Virus record (IMG/VR): IMGVR_UViG_3300037091_000121
Span: 1-64,000 of that record
DNA: 64,000 nucleotides
Source: a virus
Reading direction: 5' to 3' (one strand)
Part shown: piece after piece, positions 46,801-54,782 of the stretch
How the letters are laid out: each line of letters begins with the position of its first letter
Position numbering within the stretch: position 1 is the stretch's first letter
Translations under genes and position numbers: made by a program
Notes under the pieces: model-generated
The model's input: the letters and a program-made list of their open reading frames with translations, nothing else
Database searches by the model: none
Told to the model about the DNA's origin: nothing

Positions 46801-48953
46801 AAGCCCGCTTTGACCGGAACAGGTTTATCTGGTTCTATAGGCGGATGAGAAGGCAGTCCAGCAGCTTCCCTTGCTTCTCTTTGCTCCTTCAGAACCTGCC
46901 ATTGGGGCTTTGGCATAGGCACATGCTCAACAGGAGGTGCCGCTGGCGCGACGTGAGGAGTCGCTGTAGGCGCTGAAGGAGGAACGGTAGGAGTAACCGT
47001 TGGTGAGGTGCCAGGAGCCGCAGGAGGGGCCTCTGGTAGCGCTGCTGGTGGATGGGGGGCATTGGTATGGGCCGGGTGAAGTGCCTCTGGGGTATGGGCT
47101 TCCGGCTGCATCCCAGGGAAGCCTTGCTCCTTGGTCCAACCCATCACCTTGTGGAAGAACCCTCTTCGGAACGCGGTTCGCTCTGGAGATGCAGTTTGGT
47201 GCAAAGGCCCCGATAGCTTCCTGTCTCGAAGGGAGTTATGTCGAAGAAGTATCTTGAGGTTTTTGTCTGCCTCCGCTATGGCCTGATCCCCAAGTTCTTT
47301 AACCAGGTTAGGATCAACTCCCAATTTCTTTGCGTGTTCTATACCTACATCGGGTGAGTGAATATATGTGTCAATCGCATCTGCCAGCCGACTGCGGCCG
47401 TGGTTCTCGTTTCTATGGGCTGTCTCTAATGCTTCCTGCTGCGGATCATCCCCAGAGGATTTAACTACCGCGTTACGTATCTTCGTCCCCACCTTGCCAG
47501 CAGAGAGCAGGTTAGTCGCTATGTTGTTTCTTTCTGCTGCCCTTACCGTTCGGCCCTCCGCTGCTTTCTTGCCAATCCCCACCCAACCGCCCGCTACATC
47601 TAAATGACCAGCCTCTGTTGGATACTTCTCGGCAATCTTTGCACCACCCTTCGCCAATGCTTCTCCAAGGATGGGCTTGGCTACCTTTGCTATCTTACCC
47701 GTAATTGCACTTACCCCATGCCCAGTTGCCACGTTAACAGGGTTGAATTCCCAATCGAGCAGATAATCTGCTATACCTAGCGCTTTATAGGTAAGAGTGT
47801 TTCGCTTGACCCCCAATCCTTCCGCACCAACCCGGAGAGCGTTAGGAGGCACTGCGCCACCTTCAGAGACCACCTTCAGGGCTTTGCCTACCGCTTGAAC
47901 AGGATTAGGACCTCCCCTTCCCTGACCTCTCTTAACCGCTGCCGATATCCCTGCAGGATAGACGCTGGCCCCCATATCAAACAATCTCTGCACCGCTCCA
48001 CCGATCTTAACTGGCAGCTCGGTGGCTCTCTCAATCCTGTTTCTCGCCGGAACTGACATCCTGCCAGTGTAAGGCTCAATAGAAGCCTCTTGGGGTTCTC
48101 CTGGCTTTGGTGGAGCGGAATGTGAGGTCTGATGCGGAACACCCTGATACATTGGGGACCCAGAGTAATGCTCTCTTTCAGTAGCGGGGTCGATAATGTG
48201 CGGCGTCCCATTGATCGTCTTGTAGTATTGGATCTTGCCAGTGCGATCTCTAAACGCCCTTCCGCTTACATGAGTGGCCCCAAACGATGCCCAAGGGTAT
48301 CTCCTGATCGATTGAGGGACATCAGGCGTGAACTGAACTCCAGTAGGAGACGCAGCAGCAGGAGGGGCGGTGGCTCTACTTGGCGAAGTCGGAGTGAATA
48401 GATGACCAAATGATGTCTTTTTAGGAGTGCTAGGGGTTTTAGGAGTGCTGGGAGTAGGGGGCGGCGGAGATTCTTGTTGAGTGGGCTCTGGTGACGTGAA
48501 AAGATGCCCAAAGGTAGGAGGATCTCCAGCGCCCTTTGATCCAACAAAAAGATGGCCGAGACGGGGAGGATCTCCAACACCTTGACTGCCTACATAATCA
48601 AAGTGTACCGGATCGACTTCCCCTGCGAACGCCCACCCATGAGGGGCAAGTATTTTAGCTAACTTCTTTTGTTCTTGTAGATTACCGCCTGCGGAGACAT
48701 CCCAAGCTAGGCCCTTCTGGTGTTGGCTCTCTCCGGGTTTGGCTACAGGATTAGGGTTGTTTCCCCTGCCGGCATAGAGACGCTCTTGCATTTCGCGGGT
48801 CCGATGACCGCCGTACGGACTCATGGTCAGATTAAGGCCCGCTGCTTCAGCGTCCTTAATGCCCCGCATTGCCGCCGCCCTTGCATCTGGGTGCATACCC
48901 CGAAGCATCCCTGGCGTTATCGGCCTATTGTCATCTATACCTGGACCTGGCAT
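43893..48953 (-). CDS. giant ejection protein with N-terminal M15 peptidase, 1686 aa
   Basis: ATG at 48953 has AGGGG upstream. Residues 45-120 are a peptidoglycan peptidase of the M15/VanY type: SPYGGHRTREMQERLYAG, SQHQKGLAWDVS with the zinc His and Asp, and DPVHFDYVG with the last His. Next come three linker repeats ending FGHLF or LGHLF with GVGDPP/GAGDPP, a Pro/Ala/Lys-rich disordered middle (about residues 620-990) and a helical C-terminal third. Like T7 gp16 it would be injected and open the cell wall for DNA entry. Last large gene of the virion block. Confidence 0.75.
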   Translation of the reverse strand: MPGPGIDDNRPITPGMLRGMHPDARAAAMRGIKDAEAAGLNLTMSPYGGHRTREMQERLYAGRGNNPNPVAKPGESQHQKGLAWDVSAGGNLQEQKKLAKILAPHGWAFAGEVDPVHFDYVGSQGVGDPPRLGHLFVGSKGAGDPPTFGHLFTSPEPTQQESPPPPTPSTPKTPSTPKKTSFGHLFTPTSPSRATAPPAAASPTGVQFTPDVPQSIRRYPWASFGATHVSGRAFRDRTGKIQYYKTINGTPHIIDPATEREHYSGSPMYQGVPHQTSHSAPPKPGEPQEASIEPYTGRMSVPARNRIERATELPVKIGGAVQRLFDMGASVYPAGISAAVKRGQGRGGPNPVQAVGKALKVVSEGGAVPPNALRVGAEGLGVKRNTLTYKALGIADYLLDWEFNPVNVATGHGVSAITGKIAKVAKPILGEALAKGGAKIAEKYPTEAGHLDVAGGWVGIGKKAAEGRTVRAAERNNIATNLLSAGKVGTKIRNAVVKSSGDDPQQEALETAHRNENHGRSRLADAIDTYIHSPDVGIEHAKKLGVDPNLVKELGDQAIAEADKNLKILLRHNSLRDRKLSGPLHQTASPERTAFRRGFFHKVMGWTKEQGFPGMQPEAHTPEALHPAHTNAPHPPAALPEAPPAAPGTSPTVTPTVPPSAPTATPHVAPAAPPVEHVPMPKPQWQVLKEQREAREAAGLPSHPPIEPDKPVPVKAGFLDAYGKPITPPAKGAKPLVSLPSTAHIKPGESFSLPAQLASAKPRYGYGKKLFTLIFDNELDKSAYIVSQSKPSSADSHYMHLLRAYYPGATDEEIRAIGQQVRSHIKGLARDAEAGNLEVPKVIGEKHPPATVSEKPKLVAVKEKHATPKEKTVAKGAKTPTAEDLQKRAQQWSEKQGVETTKPTPAKKPVRQLHPEAKPPSEPVSTKTSTVEPTKTERGQSASSPTEGIPEYIQKQISRLRKNNPKQAQGIEDHWNRKLAKEAEDATVAPVETPKPALPTETPKPLQEAKTAATAPAGPMAVAKGTRSFQEMLRGVFKVDPEKAEKMAATKGITSEELKQIIAEKGPPKGTRKGSLNYFASTADRKSVPKHEHGLVQIEAPAGSEEGRRAIKSAANAQALEVADSFAKPLGKGEKPKGGWLAVPDEPKYGPLAGKQVPGPVLRAVQGISKRAVQAEQDEMVRGVKKAIQHLPSEVKRFMLTMNPTGLLTSIGSRLNQAEIGMKTANLGALRLAKPLATAGRDITNWLRKGVDTEAMRTLDEHFPTWRSSVMDQIESGAGGRSAANLAGAGKFVSIGGRRIYVPPEFTNPRDAYKAFMSTGPVAHAVADQVVKLALFEASRGKIGDEAAAQLVKDHLFDYADQPAILEALNRSGLWAFNAYPTKSMASAIRTAIRRPDLLARYPRLRRDIEAENPGSEDDREDRPRYQRGAMTVPIGKGNVVDIGRWFPFTPFLDMMQPTRPDSGGDQRTWSDKLFSIPLAGPAIYALASNRDAGTGRELHEPGSPELSTLGIYPEQWEFAKKNSPTVASLIRYASKIGKSNEGVTDSASEYAVPETRLHSLMKAFGLPVYGPPMTDARKKAMVGTLTDKFKGYGSYVQGIQKGYSSSDNPYTQQPDISSARIIDRGKLAFRMKSASNYSTQIMKAANSYDAKNQLTDDAKRKVKGAYLLYRALGDKITSLTKQSGG

Positions 48954-48960
48954 CAATCCC

Positions 48961-51054
48961 CTATCGTCCCTTTGGAGCCCCGACGACCACTTTCTCGCCG
49001 TCCACCTCCATCCAGTAGCTTTTCCCTCCGATCCTGGCTATCCCTCGGTTTCCAGTAGTCCCCCAGACGTTTGTTACCCCCTTGGGGAAGGATAGCCCCT
49101 TCCACTCCCCTGGCACTCTTGACGAGAAATTGATTGTCTCGTTATTGGCGACAGCGTTTCTCCTGAACTCTTTGTCCGTCATCTTGGCGGTGGGGGCGCT
49201 TGGCGCTGCTGTCTGGGCACCCATGCCAAGGTGATTCTTCTTGATCCGAGTTATGAGGTCTGAAAAGTAAGGTTTTGATTTCCCATCAAGACCCTTAAGG
49301 ATATCTGTAGACGAAATTCCTCTACCTATGAACGCCTGCCATACCTGCCACTCATTGCTCCCTTTCTTGAATGGGTTTGGTTCAGCCCTAGTCTTATCCC
49401 ATAGCGAGGCATCAATACCTTTCGGAGCCGGAACATTCAGCTTGGGGGAGAAATCTTGCCCTTGATAGGTATACTTTGCTCTGTCTTCAGGAGGAAGAGG
49501 CTTTCCTACTGCCCTGGCAGGAGATGCAGTTGCTCGTGCTGGATGTGCCGATCTAGGCGTAGCCTCGGTTCCTGGGAATGCCGGAACAGCAGTGTCCTTC
49601 GTCACTGGAGGAAGGACAGGAGGGCCACCAGCCGCCCTTCTCGGTGCAGTAGCCCCTTGCTTCGGCTGATTCGCTTGGTAGTATGCATAGTCCAGCTTCG
49701 TCTTCACCGAGTCCTTCAGATCCTCTCGCTGCGACGGAGTAGAACGCTCCCATACTCGCTTGAACGCCCCTGCTCTTGCCTTTATACCGTCAGGAGTAGC
49801 CGGGTCATAGTCCGGGGCTGGAGGCTGCTGGAAACCTTGCGAGTGCATACCAGTAAGTATCTTCATCGCAGAGGTGCGTTCCTTGCTAGTACTGCCCTTC
49901 GTTCCCGGAGCCGTCATCGCAGCTCCCATATTGCGATGGAGATACTTCTGGAGCCCAGGGTCCATAGTTAGACCAGCAGCCTTATATACTGCATGTAATT
50001 TCCTGATCTTGGAGGCTCTCACATCCGGGTCCATCGCCAGGAGCTTTTTCTCGTCACCTAGCTGGCTCTCCAGTTTGGATGCTTCCCTGCCCGCTGCTGC
50101 CTTCTGGTCAATCCCGGATCTGCCTCTAGGGTGGGCCTCTCGATACCGATCTGACCTTTCGCGCTCTCTTTGCCCTTGCTGTGCCACATCTAGATGGCCT
50201 CTGCCTAACTCAACCTGGGCATCTCTATACCCTTGTACAGCCCTAGCGTTGATCTCTGCGTCCGAAAGCCTTTCGCCAAACAGCTTCTTTTCGTATGCCC
50301 TCCAGTCTTGCAGGTTCATCTGCGCCTTTTCAGCATTAGAGAGACGCTTATCAGCACGCTTTGCTGCTGCTTCTGCTGCTGTCTGCTTCACCGTTGGCTG
50401 GGTGGCAATGGGAGCCTTTAATCTGGAAGGGGTTACAGGTGCGGGTGGAGTAAAAGTGGCGGTTGCTGGCGAAACGCCGTCTGTGGCTGGAGGAGGCGTT
50501 CCTGTAATCGAAGGAGGAGGTGCCGGAGTAGAGGTTGTATCATACATTCCTTCCGTTCCAGAAATGTTTAGACCTCGGGCCTTCCCTTTCCAGGTCTCCG
50601 CTTCAGCGTCAGCCTGATCTGCAAGGCCATTGTAGTATTCCTGGTATTTTTGTCTATCAGCAGGAGCCATACCCATTACCTGGGCAGATACTGCCATCTC
50701 TCGGTAATGTCTCGATGCAAGCCCTGATTGGTTGGCGCCATTCGTGTAACGTCCTAATAGAGTATCATTAGTTCTATCGGTTTCACCTTTAACACGACGC
50801 TTCTCTTCCTCACCCTGGTATGTAACCCGATCCGCTTCTGCCTTCTGCTGATCTGCTATCCTTTGCTTCTCAATCTCTCTCATGGAATCGACGTTCTTCT
50901 GCGCCTGAAGCTGCCTCGCTGCTTCTTGGTTCTTCTCTGCCTCCGCTTGTTGCTGTTGGGCCTGTGCCTGTTCCCCCATGGCCTTGCCGACCATGAGGCC
51001 CTGAGTCACCTGGGCAGCGGCACTGAGGAAGGACGATAATCCAATTGACGCCAT
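48961..51054 (-). CDS. internal virion (ejection) protein, 697 aa
   Basis: N-terminal hydrophobic helix (IGLSSFLSAAAQVTQGLMVG), then a long coiled coil (EQAQAQQQQAEAEKNQEAAR and onward to about residue 110), a Pro/Thr/Ala-rich linker, more helices, and a small beta C-terminus (GNRGIARIGGKSYWMEVDGE). This fits an ejected core protein of a podovirus. Follows the 383-aa and precedes the M15 protein. Confidence 0.65.
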   Translation of the reverse strand: MASIGLSSFLSAAAQVTQGLMVGKAMGEQAQAQQQQAEAEKNQEAARQLQAQKNVDSMREIEKQRIADQQKAEADRVTYQGEEEKRRVKGETDRTNDTLLGRYTNGANQSGLASRHYREMAVSAQVMGMAPADRQKYQEYYNGLADQADAEAETWKGKARGLNISGTEGMYDTTSTPAPPPSITGTPPPATDGVSPATATFTPPAPVTPSRLKAPIATQPTVKQTAAEAAAKRADKRLSNAEKAQMNLQDWRAYEKKLFGERLSDAEINARAVQGYRDAQVELGRGHLDVAQQGQRERERSDRYREAHPRGRSGIDQKAAAGREASKLESQLGDEKKLLAMDPDVRASKIRKLHAVYKAAGLTMDPGLQKYLHRNMGAAMTAPGTKGSTSKERTSAMKILTGMHSQGFQQPPAPDYDPATPDGIKARAGAFKRVWERSTPSQREDLKDSVKTKLDYAYYQANQPKQGATAPRRAAGGPPVLPPVTKDTAVPAFPGTEATPRSAHPARATASPARAVGKPLPPEDRAKYTYQGQDFSPKLNVPAPKGIDASLWDKTRAEPNPFKKGSNEWQVWQAFIGRGISSTDILKGLDGKSKPYFSDLITRIKKNHLGMGAQTAAPSAPTAKMTDKEFRRNAVANNETINFSSRVPGEWKGLSFPKGVTNVWGTTGNRGIARIGGKSYWMEVDGEKVVVGAPKGR

Positions 51055-51065
51055 TTCAAATCACC

Positions 51066-52217
51066 TCAAGATGGAAACTGAAGCCCACCTGGCATTGACA
51101 GTCTGTTCAGCATAGCCTCTTGGGGGCGCCTAGTCTGGTTCCGAACGGAATTTTCACCACCTGGCTCATTGCCTCTTGCGCCGGCGCCTTGCATACCGGG
51201 AGGGCTCTGTGGAGAAGCCATCCCTGACGCGGTGTATCCAGGCAGGGGCATCGCAGGGGCATCACCAGCCCCGGCGCTAGATGGCTTGCGCTTCCTTTTC
51301 GGCTTATCTTTGCTCTTGGCCTTCAGCTTCGCCATGTCCAGGTGGTGAGCGATGATCTGATGGATAATGCTCATCGCGTGCATCATCGGATCGTGTTTCG
51401 GCTGGGGCTGTGCAGGGGCATCTCCTGCACCTGCCATACCCTGCCCCAGGTTCCACATACTTGTATCATGCGGGTTCATTCCACCACCAGCGCCAGGAGG
51501 GTTTAGAGAACCAGCCGTTCCGTTAGGAGAACCTGCTCCACCCTGCAAAGAGGCGAACGGATCGTATGGTTGCGGGATAGGGTTGGTGGAAGGGAAAGGG
51601 CTAGCGTTACCTGCACTGACCGCATCTGATGAGGATGTGCCGTCAGGAACCTCACCCCCACCCTTGTTCGCCTTGTTGTAAGCATACGCCTGCGCTACCC
51701 CAGACAGCGATTGGCCGAGATTGTTAGGAGGTGTAGCCCCTGGCCCACTCGCCATATTGTAAGCCTGCTGGTTCACTCCAGAAGCCTCTAGGAGCGCACT
51801 CCTCCGGGCCGCGATAGCGTCAGCCATGTGTTGTTCGCCGAGCGCCATTCTGTTCGACGCATCATTCTGCTGAAGATTAGCCATTTGGTCATTAGCACCA
51901 CCAGTGGATACTCCACTGGGATTACCAAATGCGGAAAGCGAATTAACATTGGAACGCTCTGCTTGGCCTTGAATTCCTTGTGATTGTGCCAAAGAGTTTA
52001 AATCTTGTTGGTTGCTCATTGGCGAGGAGGTGCCGTAGTTGTATAGCTGGTTGGCTATCGCTCTCTGCTGCTTTAGGGCTGCCTGCTGCGCCGCAGACAT
52101 CTGCCCGCCGCCGCCTCCTAGAAGGCCCGCGAAACCAGACAGGGCAGCCCCTACGGGGCCTCCCGTGGCGAAACCAGCACCAGCACCCAAAATACCACCT
52201 ACTGGGCTTACAGGCAT
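51066..52217 (-). CDS. Gly-rich internal virion protein, 383 aa
   Basis: Starts with a Gly-rich membrane-active segment (VGGILGAGAGFATGGPVG-AALSGFAGLLGGGGG), then a Gln/Ala-rich helix region (SAAQQAALKQQRAIANQLYN). The second half is a disordered Pro/Gly stretch. It contains AGAGDAPAQP and AGAGDAPAMP. Such glycine-zipper segments occur in ejection proteins that form a channel. GGAGG ribosome site. Confidence 0.65.
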   Translation of the reverse strand: MPVSPVGGILGAGAGFATGGPVGAALSGFAGLLGGGGGQMSAAQQAALKQQRAIANQLYNYGTSSPMSNQQDLNSLAQSQGIQGQAERSNVNSLSAFGNPSGVSTGGANDQMANLQQNDASNRMALGEQHMADAIAARRSALLEASGVNQQAYNMASGPGATPPNNLGQSLSGVAQAYAYNKANKGGGEVPDGTSSSDAVSAGNASPFPSTNPIPQPYDPFASLQGGAGSPNGTAGSLNPPGAGGGMNPHDTSMWNLGQGMAGAGDAPAQPQPKHDPMMHAMSIIHQIIAHHLDMAKLKAKSKDKPKRKRKPSSAGAGDAPAMPLPGYTASGMASPQSPPGMQGAGARGNEPGGENSVRNQTRRPQEAMLNRLSMPGGLQFPS

Positions 52218-52244
52218 CTTGCGCCTCCTCCAAAACTAGAGGGG

Positions 52245-52273
52245 TTGACAATCAACCCCCACCCCGGTATACT
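52245..52273 (+). promoter_or_regulatory. consensus promoter facing into convergent virion genes
   Basis: TTGACA with ACAATCAACCC flank, 17 nt ending CCCGG, TATACT. It points away from the 383-aa gene and antisense to the end of the next one. Confidence 0.8.
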
Positions 52274-52279
52274 CCATTG

Positions 52280-52375
52280 TTCTACAATCGATGCATGTCA
52301 TGGCTCTGAAACGCCTTGCCGGTCCAGGAACGGCAAATCACAGCGGATGGGTTAGGGTTTTCCCTTTCCCATCCG
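52280..52375 (+). ncRNA. untranslated transcript with AAATCACAG-hairpin element
   Basis: From the predicted start to a strong hairpin (CGGATGGG/CCCATCCG, 52344-52375) preceded by AAATCACAG (52335-52343). It overlaps the 3' end of the 52352-53059 gene in antisense. A 42-codon frame is open here without a ribosome site. Confidence 0.45.
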
Positions 52376-53059
52376 AACCTTCATCAATGCTGGAGACGAC
52401 TCCGCCCGCTCTCTCTTGATGTTAAGTTCGAACGGCTTTGGCTCTGGTGCCTGCCTTGGCTCTGACCGAGGAGGCATATCATTCGATACCGTCGGTCGCT
52501 CTCTCCCTGCTTTGGCAGGATTGGCTTCAGGAGACTTCAAGGTCATAAACGGGTTCAGAGACCTTGGCTTCCCGATTGGCTTCAATGACTTCTCGTTAGG
52601 GAGGTAAGCCTTCGGGCCACCAGGGCCACCTCGCTTACGGGGCGATTCCGGGTTGTTGCTAGGGATCTTCGCTGACGGTTTTTTCCTTCTGGTGTAAACT
52701 CTTGGAGTTGTTTCTGGCGTTAGGGCTTGAACCCCTCCGGTCAATGGCACGGGCGGATCTCCTGACCCAAAAGACACAGGCTTGACCACTGGCTTTCGCC
52801 CTTTCGTTTGACCTAGAGGCTTGTTAAGCAAAGGGGCACTTACTTTTCCAAAACCACCCCTTGTAGGATGAAGACCTTTAGGACCGTTTGGCCCTGGCGG
52901 CTTCATGGCGGGCGCATCGCCAACCCCAGACATCCGACCAAGCACTGACTTCACCTCGGCAGGCTTGCCCTTGACTTTGACGGATAGCTTATTACTATCC
53001 TCTGGCTTCTTCTTGGTGGCTGGTCGCTTCGGGCTTCCGAAGTCTGTTGGTGCTGGCAT
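52352..53059 (-). CDS. basic Pro/Lys-rich disordered virion protein, 235 aa
   Basis: Start MPAPTDFGSPKRPATKKKPE at 53059 with GAGGAGG. Nearly all Lys, Pro, Arg, Gly, Ser: expected to be disordered and DNA-binding. Contains MSGVGDAPAMKPPG and GSGDPPVPL, the motif shared with neighbouring ejection proteins. Probably packaged with the DNA. Confidence 0.55.
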   Translation of the reverse strand: MPAPTDFGSPKRPATKKKPEDSNKLSVKVKGKPAEVKSVLGRMSGVGDAPAMKPPGPNGPKGLHPTRGGFGKVSAPLLNKPLGQTKGRKPVVKPVSFGSGDPPVPLTGGVQALTPETTPRVYTRRKKPSAKIPSNNPESPRKRGGPGGPKAYLPNEKSLKPIGKPRSLNPFMTLKSPEANPAKAGRERPTVSNDMPPRSEPRQAPEPKPFELNIKRERAESSPALMKVRMGKGKP

Positions 53060-53096
53060 AGTGGCCCTCCTCATACATTATACTCCAAACTGGCAC

Positions 53097-53125
53097 TTGA
53101 CACCAAGGGGCACCCCCGGTATACT
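53097..53125 (+). promoter_or_regulatory. promoter of the tandem structured RNA
   Basis: TTGACA, 17 nt ending CCCGG, TATACT. A weaker minus-strand -10 (TATAAT) for the 235-aa gene lies just upstream, so the two transcripts diverge. Confidence 0.75.
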
Positions 53126-53207
53126 CTCCCTGCCTGACAACCAAGGCATTGTCTGGATCTACAATGCAATGCCCGGTGAGGTTCTGCCCTTCAGAGCAGA
53201 GCAACTC

Positions 53208-53482
53208 AAATCACAGGAGGGCTTCAGCCCTCATAATGCGGCAACTCGGTGGCAAGCCCGAGGGAGGACGCAGAGCCAAGAATCAGGCGTTCCTGGGCAG
53301 GTCACGTCGTTGATCGGCTCTGCAGGGCGCAGTCAATCACAGGTGGCCTTCGGGCCACATAATGCGGCTAACCAGTGGCAAGCCTGGTGGAAGACGCAGA
53401 GCCAAAACCTTGTCTGGCCGGGTCCTGTTGGGTCTAGCGATGCGAGGCGAGTCAAATCACAGGAGGGATGGAAACATCCCTC
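53208..53482 (+). ncRNA. tandem structured RNA, two full units and a partial third
   Basis: Unit A (53208-53277) and unit B (53335-53404) share AATCACAG, hairpin 1, ATAATGCGGC, hairpin 2 with loop TGGCAAGC, and GACGCAGAGCC. Hairpin 1 changes from GAGGGC/GCCCTC to GTGGCC/GGCCAC. Hairpin 2 changes from CTCGG/CCGAG to ACCAG/CTGGT. Both strands of each stem change together, which shows selection on RNA structure. A third copy (53454-53482) has only hairpin 1, next to the ribosome site of 53505. In unit A GCAGAGCC can pair with GGCTCTGC at 53316-53323. Confidence 0.75.
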
Positions 53483-53504
53483 AACTTCCTTCTAAGGAGA
53501 CAAA

Positions 53505-54110
53505 ATGGCTGTAAAGAAGAACGACTCGGTAGCTATCCCCGAGTTCAAAACAACAAAGATGCTGGTTCCCATCGTTGGAGTTTCCCCTCTCTTGTGTAAT
53601 CGAATTACACAAGAAGTGCTCGAAACTCTTTCTGGCGGAAAGAAAGAGGGCGAAAAGAAGTCAAAGGACAACCGGGGATGGAAGGAGATCGCAATGGATG
53701 GGGCGTATCGTCATCCCAAAACGGGGGCCTACGTATTCCCCTCTTCTGGGCTTATGAACGCTCTGGCATCGGCATCATACCGGATGGGTCTGACCAAGAG
53801 CGCGGTCGAAGTGTTCGCTAATGTCCAGATTGAAGATGAGTGGCTGGACATCCTTGGGCCAGCGCCTCGGGCTCGTCAGGACAGCGGCCGCAACCAGGGC
53901 AAGGGATTGGTCGCTGTGAACCGAGCGGAGTTCCCTTTGGGCTGGCATATCAATGTTCCTGTTCAATTCACTTCCGAGATGAGCGCCAAGAAGCTAGGGA
54001 TGCTATTTGAAGCCGCCGGTTTCGGAGTTGGGATTGGATGCTGGAGGCCGGAGAAGAAAGGCCGCTGTGGACGGTTCGTTATTCAGCGCAGTGCTGGAAG
54101 CGACCTGTGA
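53505..54110 (+). CDS. paralog of the VGVGDFRP-family protein, 201 aa
   Basis: AAGGAG before the ATG, directly after the structured RNA. VPIVGVSPLLCNRITQEVLE, AYVFPSSGLMNALASASY, KSAVEVFANVQIE, LFEAAGFGVGIGCWRPEKKG-RCGRFVI. Same element order as the 38222-38869 protein. Function unknown; RNA-binding RAMP-like fold is a suggestion only. Confidence 0.65.
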   Translation: MAVKKNDSVAIPEFKTTKMLVPIVGVSPLLCNRITQEVLETLSGGKKEGEKKSKDNRGWKEIAMDGAYRHPKTGAYVFPSSGLMNALASASYRMGLTKSAVEVFANVQIEDEWLDILGPAPRARQDSGRNQGKGLVAVNRAEFPLGWHINVPVQFTSEMSAKKLGMLFEAAGFGVGIGCWRPEKKGRCGRFVIQRSAGSDL

Positions 54111-54619
54111 TGACATACAGGGCGAAGAAGGGATCTGGAATTAGCCACAAGGTCGCCAATGTGGTAGCATTAGAGATGACTCGATTAGACCCGGAAGGGG
54201 ATGGCATCACGGCTCACGCCCTTCACATATCGCAAAAGCCTATTGACATGCCGCTTCACTCAGAGTTTGAGTGGAGGGACGATTTCGCAGGATCGCTTTA
54301 TCGTGACAGTCAGGCCAGAGGACTTCTCCGATGTGTATTCCTGGTATCAGATGACGAGGAAGGCACTCCCGCTTATGAAGGCAGGGCTTTTCTGGCAATT
54401 AAGGCTGAAGCCACGGATGATGAAGACGGGGATGATGAGTGCGCAAAGGTCTACAAACCAGCGCTTCTGGTCCTGAAGGACGAGAACCTGTCAACCCAAG
54501 TCATCGACGATGCTTTGCGTCAACTGAAAGGTTGGCGTGACCGATGGCATTCTTACTCGGAGGTGGCTACTAGGCTTCAGAAAGTCATCTCGGCCATTGA
54601 TGAAGTATTTGAACAGTAG
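54110..54619 (+). CDS. hypothetical protein, 169 aa
   Basis: Start MTYRAKKGSGISHKVANVVA at 54110 couples to the previous stop (TGATG). Acidic middle (EATDDEDGDDECAKVYKP) and a helical C-terminus (DDALRQLKGWRDRWHSYSEV). Always next to the VGVGDFRP-family gene here; no family recognised. Confidence 0.55.
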   Translation: MTYRAKKGSGISHKVANVVALEMTRLDPEGDGITAHALHISQKPIDMPLHSEFEWRDDFAGSLYRDSQARGLLRCVFLVSDDEEGTPAYEGRAFLAIKAEATDDEDGDDECAKVYKPALLVLKDENLSTQVIDDALRQLKGWRDRWHSYSEVATRLQKVISAIDEVFEQ

Positions 54620-54680
54620 GTAGATTTAACAAGGCGTTTTAGGGCCGGCCCATTCCTTGTATGTCCAGGCAAGTCAAATC

Positions 54681-54714
54681 AAATCACAGAAGCCCGGAGG
54701 ATACCTCCGGGCTT
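54681..54714 (+). other. AAATCACAG plus hairpin RNA element
   Basis: AAATCACAG then AAGCCCGGAGG/CCTCCGGGCTT with an ATA loop. Lies in the 3' region of the 53505-54619 transcript and just ahead of the next promoter, so it may end or process that RNA. Confidence 0.6.
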
Positions 54715-54730
54715 AACCCTATCTTGGGGA

Positions 54731-54759
54731 TTGACAAACAACCCCATTGCCGGTATAAC
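54731..54759 (+). promoter_or_regulatory. promoter of the sigma factor and lyase block
   Basis: TTGACA, 17 nt ending GCCGG, TATAAC; about 24 nt before the first gene. Confidence 0.7.
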
Positions 54760-54782
54760 CTTCTACAGTAGGGGTTGCCGAA

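Noticed and set aside
52905-53167. Plus-strand frame opposite the basic virion gene
   Set aside because: Antisense to a gene with a good start; open only because of Pro/Lys codon bias.
53168-53497. 109-codon plus frame across the tandem RNA, with repeated peptides
   Set aside because: Differences between units are mostly amino-acid changing but keep RNA pairing, and there is no ribosome site; structure explains the repeat better. A short peptide cannot be fully excluded.
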